Positions 1 through 9,939 of a DNA stretch of 64,000 nt are shown one piece after another. The notes beneath the pieces were generated by a model. It was not told the origin of the DNA and did not search any database. It worked only from the letters and a program-made list of their open reading frames with translations. Position 1 is the stretch's first letter. Each line of letters begins with the position of its first letter. Position numbers and translations under genes: made by a program. Source of the stretch: CAWFLT01 sp963816795 (GTDB lineage: Bacteria; Acidobacteriota; Vicinamibacteria; Vicinamibacterales; SCN-69-37); NCBI GenBank assembly GCA_963816795.1, contig CAWFLT010000017.1, positions 372,001-436,000 of the forward strand. Direction: 5' to 3'.

Positions 1-1
1 G

Positions 2-1111
<1,110 letters not shown>

Positions 1112-1384
1112 ACGCACCAGACCTTCAAACCCAAACCTCAACATGAAGGGTCGTGAAGAAGGGCAACACTTTTGGTTTGCTGGCCGCGTCAACCGAGGGC
1201 TCGAGACTTCTGGCCACGTAACGGCGGGCTCGACGAGCGAAGCACGTGAAGCGGGTCCCGCTGTCGCGTCAGTTCCGTGAGGAGTGTCTTTCCAAAGAGC
1301 CCTTCACGCCCTTCAAGTCTTCATGGTGAAGGTTTTCCAGGGTCAGGAACTTCGATTTACTCGACATCGTCTAACAAACAGGCC
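1112..1384. repeat. Intergenic stretch with a GAAG/CTTC dispersed repeat
   Basis: No gene is visible between fumC and the PadR gene. The right part (about 1299-1338) holds a short repeat whose 20-base core at 1317-1336 (GTCTTCATGGTGAAGGTTTT) recurs exactly, inverted, at 34743-34762. A looser copy lies at about 9786-9865. Confidence 0.6.
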
Positions 1385-1711
1385 ATGGGGACGCCAACGC
1401 TCGGCGACTTCGAACAACTCGTCCTGCTGGCGCTGGTCCGGCTGGGCGCCGACGCGTATGGCGTCACCATCTGTGACGACATCGCCGACCGCACCGGCCG
1501 CGACGTCTCGCTCGGTGCCGTCTACAAGACCCTCGAACGGCTCGAGACCAAGGGGCTGATCGCGAGCCGTCTCGGCGAGCCGACACCGGAACGAGGCGGG
1601 CGGCGCAAAAAACACTTCAAGCTCGCGGCGGCGGGCCAGCGGGCGCTCAAAGAATCCATCGGCGGTCTTCGCAGCATGACCGAGGGCCTCGACGCGGATT
1701 TCAGGCTGTAG
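1385..1711 (+). CDS. PadR family transcriptional regulator
   Basis: Small winged-helix regulator of 108 residues, close to the usual PadR length. The N-terminus (TPTLGDFEQLVLLALVRL) and the block LGAVYKTLERLETKGLI are typical of the family. The ATG at 1385 is chosen because the domain begins immediately after it; the open frame extends upstream only through repeat sequence. It lies 9 bp before a large ABC permease gene. This PadR-permease pairing is common in Acidobacteriota, and the regulator probably represses the pair (inference). No dedicated promoter or operator is obvious. Confidence 0.9.
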   Translation: MGTPTLGDFEQLVLLALVRLGADAYGVTICDDIADRTGRDVSLGAVYKTLERLETKGLIASRLGEPTPERGGRRKKHFKLAAAGQRALKESIGGLRSMTEGLDADFRL

Positions 1712-1720
1712 CAGACGACG

Positions 1721-4376
1721 ATGGGCTACCGGCCATCACCGCGCGTCGCTCGATGGCTGATCACCGCGCTGCTGCCGGATTCGGTCCGCGAGCCCGTCCT
1801 GGGCGACCTCGAAGAGCAATTCGCCAGGTGGTCCGAGCGGAGCCGGTTCGTTGCGTGGCGGCGCTACTGGAGCCAGACGCTTCGCCTCACCATCCACGCC
1901 GCGTCGCTTCGTCGCACCGCCGGCCACTCCGGCCGGGCCATCCCGTCCGCTTCTGTCTGGAGGATCGACGTGGGCACCATCCTTCGCGACTTCCGTCTCG
2001 GTCTTCGCGTAGCCGTCCGGTCGCCCGGCTACGCGGCGATCACCGCGCTGACGCTGGCGCTGGCCATCGGCGCCAACACGCTGCTCTTCAGCATCGCGAA
2101 TCCGCTGCTCGTGCGCGCGCTGCCCCTGAAGGATCCCGCGACGCTCGGTTGGATCATGGCGAGCCATCCCGAGCGCGAGATCGTGCGCGGACAGTCCTCG
2201 CTGCCGGATTTTCTCGAGTGGCGCGCGAGCCTGAAGAGCCTCGAGTCGCTCGCGGCCTACGAGTTCAGCAGCGGCACGCTGACCGGTCAGGGTGACGCCC
2301 GGCACATCCAGTTGGCGAAGAGCGACCGCGAACCTGTTCGAGGTGTGGGGGCTTGGGATCGAGACTGGCCGTCTGTTTCAACCCGGCGAGGATGCGCCGG
2401 GACATCCTCGCGTGGCCGTCCTCAGCCATCGCTTCTGGCGCGAGCTGTTCGACGCTGCGCCCGCCGTGGTTGGCCGCACATTCCTGCTCGACGGCGAACC
2501 GCTGACCGTCGTCGGCGTGCTGCCGGCGTCGATCGAAATCGGCAACCTGGCGCTGGTCGATGTGTGGACGCCGCTTCCGCTCGACGCGACGGCCTCGCGC
2601 GACCGGCGCACCCTGCGCGTTGTCGGCCGGCTCGCGCCGGCAGCGACGGTGACCTCGGCGGACGCCGAGCTCCAGCCGCTCGTCGATGCGCAACGACGTA
2701 CTTACCCGCGAGCGAACGCCGGCTGGCAGGCGCACGTCGTCACGACGCAGGGCGCGCTCGCCGCGTCGGATACCTGGGTGATCCTCGCGCTCCTCGGGGT
2801 CATCGTCATCTTCGTCCTGCTCATCGCCTGCGCCAACCTGGCGAATCTGGTGCTCGCGCGATTGGTGGCGCGGCGTCAGGAATCGTCGGTCCGCCTGGCG
2901 CTCGGCGCGTCGCGTTGGCAGCTCGTTCGGCCGCTCCTTGCCGAGAGCCTGCTGCTGAGTCTGGCCGGCGGCGCCATCGGCCTCGCCGTGGCCTACGGCG
3001 GCATCCGGCTCATCACGGCCGCGGCGTACGAACCGTTCTTGCGGACGCTGACGATCGACCGCAACGTGCTGTTGTTCACGTTGATCCTGTCGCTGGCGAC
3101 GCCGCTGTTGTTCACGCTCTGGCCGGCCCTTTCTGCCGGCCGATCGATCAGCGCAGACATCCTGCACGGCGCGCGCACCAGTGGCGGGCGGGTCGCAGGC
3201 CGGCGCAGGAACCTGCTGATCGGCGCGCAGGTCGCGCTCGCGTTGTCGCTTCTGGTCGTTTCCGCGCTCGTCGTTCAGTCGATGCTGCACCTTCGCAAGA
3301 TCGACCTGGGATTCCAGATCCGGCCGCTCCTGACCTACCGCTTCGACTTGCCCGGCGCGCGGTACGCAAGTGACGAGCGTCGCGCGGCCTTCGTCCGCAG
3401 TCTGGAAGAACGCCTCGCCGCGATTCCAGGCGTGCAGTCAGCCGCGCTTGCGACGCACCTGCCGGTGTTCGAGGGCGACAGCGCCCGCCGGATGTCCGGC
3501 ACGCTTCACGATGGCCAGACCGACAGCGATCGGCCGTGGGCATCCTGCTTCGGTGTCGGTCCCACGTTCTTCCGCACGCTCGGCATTCCGGTGTTGCAGG
3601 GGCGCGGCATTGACGTATCGGACCGCACGACCGCGTCGCCCGTCGTCGTACTCAACAAGATGGCGGCCGACCGCTACTTCGACGGCGTGGAGGCCGCGAT
3701 CGGCCGCAGCGTGATCATCCACGACGACCTCCGCGGCGATCGCCGAGTCACGATCGTTGGCGTCGTCGCCGACACGCGCGACTCGCAGTTGACACGTGTC
3801 AGCCCGCAGATCTACGTGCCGCTGGATCAGTGGCCGGCCAAGGAGATCCGCGCGGTGGTCCGCGCTGACGATCCCTCCGCCCGCGGCAGAGACGTGCAGG
3901 CGGTGATGCGCGAGCTCGACCCCGACGTCGCGATCGCCGGCCTCCGGCCGCTGTCCGCGATTGTCGATGAGGAGCTCGCGAGCAGCCGGATCATCAACGG
4001 GCTGTTCGTCGGCTTCGCGGTTCTCGCGCTGCTTCTGGCCGCTGGCGGCTTGTTTGGCGTGATCTCGTATTCGGTCGGTCAGCGCCGGCGGGAAATCGGC
4101 ATTCGCCTCGCTCTCGGCGCCGCGCCGACGGCGATCGGCCGGATGATCGTCAGAGAGGGCCTCCGAGTCGTCGCCATCGGCGTGGTGGCCGGTCTCCTGC
4201 TGGCGGCAGTCCTGGCGAGCGCATCGAGCTCGCTGCTCTACGGCATTCGACCGAGCGACCCGCTGACGTTTGGCGCCGTGATCGTTCTCATTCTGCTCGT
4301 GACGATCGCCGCCACGCTTTACCCCGCGTCGCGGGCCATGCACGTCGATCCGGCCCGGACCTTGCGGGCGGAGTGA
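1721..4376 (+). CDS. ADOP-type ABC transporter permease (MacB/FtsX-like), one frameshift
   Basis: Large inner-membrane permease of the acidobacterial duplicated orphan permease type. It has an N-terminal cytosolic prefix domain (residues 1-60, with LLPDSVREPVLGDLEEQF), then a first FtsX-like unit with a transmembrane helix (YAAITALTLALAIGANTLLF), a periplasmic MacB-core domain (VVGVLPASIEIGNLALVDVW), three helices, and a second core plus FtsX unit ending DPARTLRAE. No ATPase is encoded beside it, hence 'orphan'. An extra base at about 2321 breaks the frame; removing it joins HIQLAK to ATANLFEVWG. The transported substrate is unknown. Its 3' end overlaps the convergent MarR gene by 89 bp. Confidence 0.88.
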
Positions 4377-4863
4377 CAGGCAGTCGCGAGCCCGCGCGGA
4401 TCGCCGTCTCGATCGCGGGCAGGGCGCGGGAGATCGCCCGGCGCTCGTCGCTCGTCAATGCCTCCAGCCACGACGCCAGCAGCGCGGCGCGCCGGTCGCG
4501 ACCGTCGAGCATGAGCCGGCGTCCCTTCGCGGTGGCTTCGAGCCGAATCGCCCGTTTGTCCGACGCGTCAGGTCGTCGCCGCACGTAGCCCGCCGTCTCG
4601 AGCTCCTGGACGACGCGCGTCATGCTTGGCGGGCGGACCTGTTCCGCGGCCGCGAGTGCGCCAAGCGACCGTGGCCCGCCGAATACGAGCACCGACAACG
4701 CGGAGAGCTGCGCGGGGCCCAGACCGGCGGCGACGTCCACCTGCCGGACCAGCCTGAGCAGATGAATGGCCGCCGCGTGCAGGCGGAGGGCGACGTCGCG
4801 GGCGGGAAGGTCGCCCCCGGTCCGGTCTTCGGCCGCCGGCGGCGGCGCGGTCGCGCTTGACAT
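4288..4863 (-). CDS. MarR family transcriptional regulator
   Basis: Winged-helix dimeric repressor. The core runs from LRLVRQVDVAAGLGPAQLSA to YVRRRPDASDKRAIRLEATA, including the recognition-helix region VRPPSMTRVVQELETAGYV and the wing DKRAIRLEATAKG. At 191 residues it is longer than the usual 140-160; about 30 C-terminal residues lie in sequence antisense to the permease 3' end and may be an artefact of a lost stop. A palindrome about 15 bp upstream of the ATG (4879-4896) is a likely autoregulatory operator. The divergent VOC gene begins 157 bp away and could be a target (inference). Confidence 0.88.
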   Translation of the reverse strand: MSSATAPPPAAEDRTGGDLPARDVALRLHAAAIHLLRLVRQVDVAAGLGPAQLSALSVLVFGGPRSLGALAAAEQVRPPSMTRVVQELETAGYVRRRPDASDKRAIRLEATAKGRRLMLDGRDRRAALLASWLEALTSDERRAISRALPAIETAIRAGSRLPVTPPARSGPDRRAWPATRGKAWRRSSRAE

Positions 4864-4869
4864 CCGCCG

Positions 4870-4903
4870 TCATATTATTTAGTTTGTGCTAACTAATCAA
4901 TAA
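4870..4903. promoter_or_regulatory. Palindromic operator for the MarR regulator
   Basis: TTAGTT-TGTGCT-AACTAA at 4879-4896 is a perfect 6+6 inverted repeat. Extending to 13-base arms still matches at 10 of 13 positions. It is an AT-rich island in GC-rich DNA between divergent genes, and the form (TTAGTT, 6-base spacer, AACTAA) is typical of MarR sites. Binding is inferred. Confidence 0.7.
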
Positions 4904-5020
4904 AGAGCGAGGACACGGAGAAGAACTAGAGGGCACGGAGAAGTGACACCCCGCGCCGATTGTGGGCGCGGGCCCGAGCCGCGGGGGCGGGCCCCCGCGG
5001 CCTGAAATAAGAGGGACACA
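4904..5020. repeat. CACGGAG repeats and GC-rich hairpin (copy 1)
   Basis: Two CACGGAGAAG units at about 4912-4943 are followed by a GC-rich palindromic stretch at about 4962-5005 with core GGGGGCGGGCCCCCGCGG. The latter is a divergent copy of the GGGGTGGGGCCCCGCG family seen at five other places in this window. It ends just before the Shine-Dalgarno-like AGAGGGA of the VOC gene. Confidence 0.65.
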
Positions 5021-5392
5021 ATGGCAGCAGATCTGGCGAAAGGCGTGGCCTATATCGGCCTGGGCGTGAGCGACCTGCCGCGATCGGTCGCGTTCTACCG
5101 CGACACGCTCGGACTTTCCCTGCAGTTTCAGCACGGTGGCCTGGCGTTCTTCGGGGCGGGCCCGGTGACGCTGATGCTGAGCCTCGAGATCGGCAAGGCG
5201 CGCGTACCGCTCGCCGGCGCGGTCGAAGTGGTGTTTGCCGTTGACGGGGTGAACGCGGCCTGGCGCCGCCTGGCCGCCAGCGGCGCGACCTTCGTGCGCG
5301 AACCGCGGCAGGTGACCGAGAAGGAATGGTCCGCCGTTCTCAGCGATCCCGACGGGCACTTCCTCACGCTATTCGGCCCGCCCGGAGAGTAG
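5021..5392 (+). CDS. VOC family protein (glyoxalase/dioxygenase superfamily)
   Basis: A 123-residue vicinal-oxygen-chelate protein, normally a metal-binding dimer of beta-alpha-beta-beta-beta units. The first half starts KGVAYIGLGVSDLPRSVAFY with DTLGL, and the second half carries WSAVLSDPDGHFLTLFGPPG. These are the standard blocks of the fold, although the first metal-ligand His is not in its usual place at the start. The start at 5021 has AGAGGGA at a suitable distance. The substrate cannot be told from sequence. It faces the MarR gene across a short region that contains the operator. Confidence 0.85.
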   Translation: MAADLAKGVAYIGLGVSDLPRSVAFYRDTLGLSLQFQHGGLAFFGAGPVTLMLSLEIGKARVPLAGAVEVVFAVDGVNAAWRRLAASGATFVREPRQVTEKEWSAVLSDPDGHFLTLFGPPGE

Positions 5393-5483
5393 AGCGGTCT
5401 GCACACTCTGACACGCGACGAATCGGTCGCGAAACCCGGATGATATGATCCGAGGTTCGTGCCCACGCGGGCACGCAGCCGGT

Positions 5484-8436
5484 ATGTCATTCGATTGGCG
5501 TGACTTTCAGGGCGTGAACTCGGCCTACGTGCTGGAGCTCTACGAGAAGTTCCAGCGCGATCCGCAATCCGTTGACAACACCGACGCGCGCATTCTTCCG
5601 CCAGTGGACGCCGCCGGCGGAACCGCCCCAGCCCACAGTAGACACCCCGCACCGCGAAGCGGTGCGGGCCCGAGGCGCGGGGGTGGGGCCCCGCGCCAGT
5701 GAGGAAGCAGACACCCCGGAACCCCGCCCCTCGACCGACAGCTCGGGGCGCCCTGAGCTCGCCGAAGGGCGGAACCTTGCGATTGTCGTCGGCGCCATCA
5801 ACCTCGCGCAGTCTGTCCGCCGCTACGGGCATCTGGCCGCGCATTTCGATCCGCTTGGCAGCCGGCCGATCGGCGACCCCGCGCTGCTCCCGGCCACGCA
5901 TGGCGTGACGGATGACGACCTGGCCGCGCTCCCGGCGACGCTCATCAGTTCCCCCGTCGCGCACGGGGCCAGGACGATGGCCGAGGTCGTGGAGCGGTTG
6001 CGGACGTTGTACTGCTCGACCACGGGATACGACTTCGCGCACATCTTCGTCCCGGAAGAGCGCCACTGGCTGCGCGAGGCCATCGAGACCAATCGGTTCC
6101 GCGCGCCGCAGAGTCCGATCGACCCGCTGGCGCTGCTCGATCGCTTGACGCAAGTCGAAGCGTTCGAGAAGTTCATCCACCGCTCGTTTCCTGGCAAGAC
6201 GCGCTTCTCGATCGAAGGTCTGGACATGCTCGTCCCGATCCTCGACGAGGTCATCACCGAAGCGGCCGAAGCGGGGATGCGCGAGGCGTTCATCGGCATG
6301 GCGCATCGCGGACGGTTGAACGTGATGGCGCACGTGCTCGGCAAGCCGTACGAGCAGATCCTCGCCGAGTTCAAGGACCCGGTGCGCAACTCCCTCGCCA
6401 TCGAAGGCGTCCAGTGGAGCGGCGACGTCAAGTACCACCTGGGCGCTTCGCGCATGGTCGCCGGCGGCGAAGCCGTCGCGCTGGTCGTCTCGATGCCGCC
6501 CAACCCGAGCCACCTCGAGGCGATCGATGCGGTGATCGAAGGCATGGCGCGCGCCGCCGGGACGGAAGCCGGACGGCGCGGCCAGCCCGTCTTCAATCCC
6601 GACGCCGTGCTGCCGATCCTGATCCACGGTGACGCCGCGTTCTCAGGTCAAGGTGTCGTCGCCGAGACCCTGAATCTGCACCGGCTGGACGGCTATACGA
6701 CGGGCGGCACCATCCACATCATCGCGAACAACCAGATCGGGTTTACGACCGCGCCGCACGATGCCTACAGCACGCTCTACGCGAGCGGGTTGGCGCGCGC
6801 GTTCAAGATTCCGATCGTGCACGTCAACGCCGACGATCCGGAGGCCTGCGTCGCCGCGGCCCGGCTGGCGTTCGGCTATCGCGAACAGTTCAAGCGCGAT
6901 TTCCTCATCGACCTGATCGGCTACCGGCGGTACGGGCACAACGAAGGCGACGAACCGGCGTTCACGCAGCCGATGATGTACCGCAAGATCGCCGCGCAGC
7001 CGACGGTCCGGCAGGTCTGGGCGCGCACGCTCGAAACGCGCGGCACGATCCCGGCCGATCGGGCCGACGCCATGCTGAACGAGCGGCTCGACGACCTGCA
7101 GAAGCGCCTCGAGGCGCTCGAGCCCGAGAAACATTACGTCGAAACGACGCCGGAGATTGCGGCGCCGGGCACGGCGGGCCGGGTCAAGACGGCCGTCTCG
7201 CTCGAGCGGCTGCGCGCGCTCAATGCGGCCCTGTTGGCGACGCCCAACGGGTTTGCCGTGCATCGCAAGCTCGAACGGGGCCGCGAGAAGCGACGGCGGC
7301 TGTTCGACGATCCCGACCTCCCGTCGGTCGATTGGGCCGCCGCCGAGGAGTTGGCGTGCGCCTCGATTCTCGAGGACGGCACGCCGATCCGGCTCACCGG
7401 CGAGGACGTCGAGCGCGGCACGTTCAGTCATCGCCACGCCGTCCTCTACGACGCGGAGACGGGACAGCGCTACTCGCCGCTCGAATCGTTCGCGCAGGCG
7501 ACGGCGTCGTACGAGATTCGCAACAGCCCGCTCAGCGAGAACGCGGTCGTCGGGTTCGAGTACGGCTACAACGTGCAGGCGCCCGAGCGGCTGGTGATCT
7601 GGGAAGCGCAGTACGGCGACTTCATCAACGGCGCCCAGCTCATGCTCGACGAGTTCGTGCTGTCGGCGCGCGCCAAGTGGGGGCAGGAGCCGTCGCTGGT
7701 CATGCTGCTGCCGCACGGCTACGAAGGCCAGGGGCCGGACCACGCCAGCGCCCGCCCGGAACGCTTTCTCGAGCTCGCCGCCGACATCAATCTGCGGCTC
7801 GCCAACTGCACCACGGCCGCGCAGTACTTTCACCTGCTGCGGCGCCAGGCGGCGCTGTTGAAGCAGGATCCGCTGCCGCTCATCGTGCTCACACCGAAGA
7901 GCCTGCTGCGCCACCCGCTGGTCGCGTCGCGGCCGCGCGATCTGGCGGAGGGCCGCTGGATGCAGGTCATCGACGATCCGGACGCCGAGGCGCGGCGCCG
8001 CGACGTCCGCCGGCTCGTGGTCTGCACGGGCAAGATCGCCATCGACTTGCTGACGAGCCCGCATCGCGAGAGCACTCCCGCGGTCGCGATCTGCCGGGTC
8101 GAGCAGATCTACCCGCTGCCCGTCGCAGAGCTGCTCGACGCGATCGAGGGATATCCCGGGCTCGAGGAAGTCGTCTGGACGCAGGAAGAGCCGGAGAACA
8201 TGGGCGCGTGGGACTTCGTGCGGACCGCGCTCGAAGGTCTCGCCGGCTCGCGCCGCCTCGCGGTGCTCGCGCGACCGCGCAGCTCCAGCCCGGCCGAAGG
8301 GTCGGCGGCGCGTCATGCACAGACGCAGGAACGGCTGGTCTCGAACGCGTTCGATTTGAAACTTCGAAGTTCGAACTTCGAAGTGCGCCCCTCGACGAGC
8401 TCGGGGCGACCTGAGCCTGTCGAAGGTCGAAGTTAA
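5484..8436 (+). CDS. sucA: 2-oxoglutarate dehydrogenase E1 component, one frameshift
   Basis: Thiamine-diphosphate-dependent E1 of the 2-oxoglutarate dehydrogenase complex (TCA cycle, cytosolic). It starts at ATG 5484 with the short E2-binding segment NSAYVLELYEKFQRDP. An extra A at about 5577 breaks the frame before RAFFRQW. The dehydrogenase core includes GMAHRGRLNVMAHVLGK, the TPP region GDAAFSGQG...NNQIGFTT and RRYGHNEGDEP. The transketolase-pyrimidine part has ENAVVGFEYGYN and LPHGYEGQGPDH. The linker after the N-terminal segment (residues about 45-95) and the last 25 residues are encoded by dispersed palindromic repeats. It is about 984 residues long and is followed after 7 bp by sucB. 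Confidence 0.95.
5640..5700. repeat. GC-rich palindromic element (copy 2), inside sucA
   Basis: Contains a hairpin GCACCGCGAAGCGGTGC and the core GGGGGTGGGGCCCCGCG. It is read in frame as part of the low-complexity SucA linker (about ...REAVRARGAGVGPRASEE). Related copies lie at 4962, 26222, 26500, 43440 and 54525. Confidence 0.75.
5728..5772. repeat. CTCGAC...CTGAGC palindromic element (copy A), inside sucA
   Basis: Imperfect palindrome built of CCCTCGAC, CTCGGGGCGCCCTGAG and CGAAGGGCGG. It is translated as RPSTDSSGRPELAEGR. The same element in the same reading frame encodes RPSTSSGRPEPVEGR at the SucA C-terminus (8387-8426). Confidence 0.8.
8361..8426. repeat. 24-bp perfect palindrome plus CTGAGC element (copy B) at the sucA 3' end
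   Basis: 8361-8384 is a perfect palindrome (ACTTCGAAGTTC and its complement). Bases 8387-8426 hold the second copy of the CTCGAC/CTGAGC element. Together they encode the SucA tail after the conserved protein ends, up to the stop at 8434-8436. Confidence 0.85.
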
Positions 8437-8443
8437 CTGACCC

Positions 8444-9703
8444 ATGCCTATCAACATCGTCGTTCCCGAAGTCGGCGAATCCATCGTGGACGCGCGTGTG
8501 GCGCGCTGGCTCAAGAAGGCCGGCGAGCCGGTGGCCGCCGGCGAGGCGCTGGTCGAGCTCGAGACCGACAAGGTGGACGTCGAAGTCGCCGCGCCAAAAG
8601 CCGGTGTGCTCAAGACCATCGCGCACGGCGGACGGGGCGGATGTGAAGATTGGAGACGTCCTCGGGACAATTGACGAGAAGGACGGCAGGTACGACGGGT
8701 ACGACGGGTACGACGGGTACGACAGGTACGACGGGTACGACAGGTACGACGGGTACGGCAGGTACGACAGGTACGGCAGGTACGACGGTACGGCCGCGAC
8801 GCCGTCGGCGCGGAAGCTGGCCCGCGAGCAGAAGGTGGACCTGAACGACGTCAAAGCCGCCGGCCCGCGCGTGACGAAGGCCGACGTTGAACAATCAGTG
8901 AAGGGCGCACCGGCCGTACCCGTCGTACCGCAACGTACCCGTCGTACCTGCGCCGTACCCGTCGTACCTGACGTACCCGCGTACCCGTCGCTCCGGCACC
9001 CGCCGCCGCTGAGGAGCGGGTGCGCATGTCCAAACGCCGCGCGACGATCGCGCGGCGTCTGGTCGAAGCGCAGCAGACCGCGGCGATGCTGACGACCTTC
9101 AACGAGGTCGACATGTCGGCCGTGATGTCGCTGCGCGAGCGCCAGAAAGAGGCGTTCAAGACGAAGCACGGCATCAACCTCGGCATCGCATCGTTCTTCG
9201 TGAAGGCGGCGGTGTCAGCGCTGAAGGAATTCCCGCGTCTCAACGCCGAGATTCAGGGCGACGAGATGGTGCTCAAGCACTACTACGACATCGGCGTCGC
9301 GGTCGGGGCGGCCGAAGGGCTCGTCGTGCCGGTGCTGCGCGCCGCCGACCGGATGTCGTTTGCCGAGATCGAAGGCGGGATTCGCGAGTTTGCCGCCAAG
9401 GCCAAGGATGGCTCGCTCACGCTCGACGATCTGCGCGGCGGCACGTTCAGCATCACCAACGGCGGCGTCTACGGCTCGCTCATGAGCACGCCGATCCTCA
9501 ACCCGCCGCAGGTCGGTATTCTCGGCCTGCACGCGATCAAGGAGCGTCCGGTCGGCGTCAACGGCCAGGTCGTCCTCCGGCCGATGATGTACACGGCGCT
9601 CACCTACGATCACCGGATCGTCGATGGCTCAGAGGCGGTTAGGTTTCTCGTCCGCGTGAAGGAACTAGTCGAAGACCCTGGAGGGCTGCTCGTCCAGTCG
9701 TAA
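8444..9703 (+). CDS. sucB: Dihydrolipoamide succinyltransferase E2 component, two or more frameshifts
   Basis: Core E2 of the 2-oxoglutarate dehydrogenase complex. In order: a lipoyl domain (residues 1-80) with lipoylated Lys in ETDKVDVEV; a linker of eleven Tyr-Asp-Gly/Arg triplets; a peripheral-subunit-binding domain ([18 protein letters not shown]); a VPVVP-type linker; and the catalytic domain with DHRIVDG near the C-terminus. An extra G at about 8627 and a lost base at about 8981 break the frame; the second linker probably has further errors. Both linkers are encoded by one 9-bp-based repeat in opposite orientations. It lies 7 bp after sucA; no E3 (lpd) gene is nearby. Confidence 0.93.
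8691..8793 (+). repeat. Minisatellite TACGACGGG x 11 (sucB linker 1)
   Basis: Eleven 9-bp units TACGACGGG/TACGACAGG/TACGGCAGG, the last one slightly short. It is read in frame as repeated Tyr-Asp-Gly or Tyr-Asp-Arg. Confidence 0.95.
8916..8992 (-). repeat. Inverted minisatellite GTACCCGTCGTACC (sucB linker 2)
   Basis: Units begin at 8916, 8935, 8955, 8973 and 8981. The unit GTACCCGTCGTACC is the reverse complement of GGTACGACGGGTAC in the first array. It is read as VPVVP-type sequence. Unit spacings of 19, 20 and 18 bases suggest one-base errors inside the array. Confidence 0.9.
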
Positions 9704-9862
9704 CGTGAGGTCACGGACGAGAAACGCAGGACACGGAGAAGAGCTCAGAGGCCACGGAGGAAAGCGCACCGCACAACGAGCTGCAGCACGTGAAGGATCG
9801 CTGAACGGAACGCGGTCTGAACTTCTTCAGACTTCACGACTTCACGGCGAGGGTTTTCTGAC
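9704..9862. repeat. Intergenic repeats between sucB and the TonB receptor
   Basis: Holds CACGGAG units (about 9738-9765), a 7-bp hairpin GTCTGAA-CTTC-TTCAGAC at 9815-9832, and a divergent copy of the GAAG/CTTC repeat ending GAGGGTTTTCTG near 9862. No gene is seen. Confidence 0.55.
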
Positions 9863-9903
9863 GCAAGAAAAGAAGGCCGGCCAGGCAAACTGCCCGACCG
9901 GCC
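9863..9903 (-). terminator. Rho-independent terminator of the TonB receptor gene
   Basis: On the minus strand a 13-bp stem (GGCCGGTCGGGCA pairing with TGCCTGGCCGGCC, two G-U pairs) and a GTT loop at 9875-9903 are followed by TTCTTTTCTTG. It lies 37 bp after the receptor stop codon. Confidence 0.88.
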
Positions 9904-9939
9904 CCGTTCTTCTCCGTGAGCCTTCTCCGTTCTCGCTCG

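Noticed and set aside
5128..6627. A 499-codon minus-strand open frame over sucA and the VOC gene
   Set aside because: Shadow of real plus-strand genes; no family resemblance and it spans two unrelated genes.
8650..8844. Gly-Thr-Thr repeat protein in the alternative frame of the sucB array
   Set aside because: The frame giving Tyr-Asp-Gly connects the lipoyl and subunit-binding domains; the other frame links to nothing.
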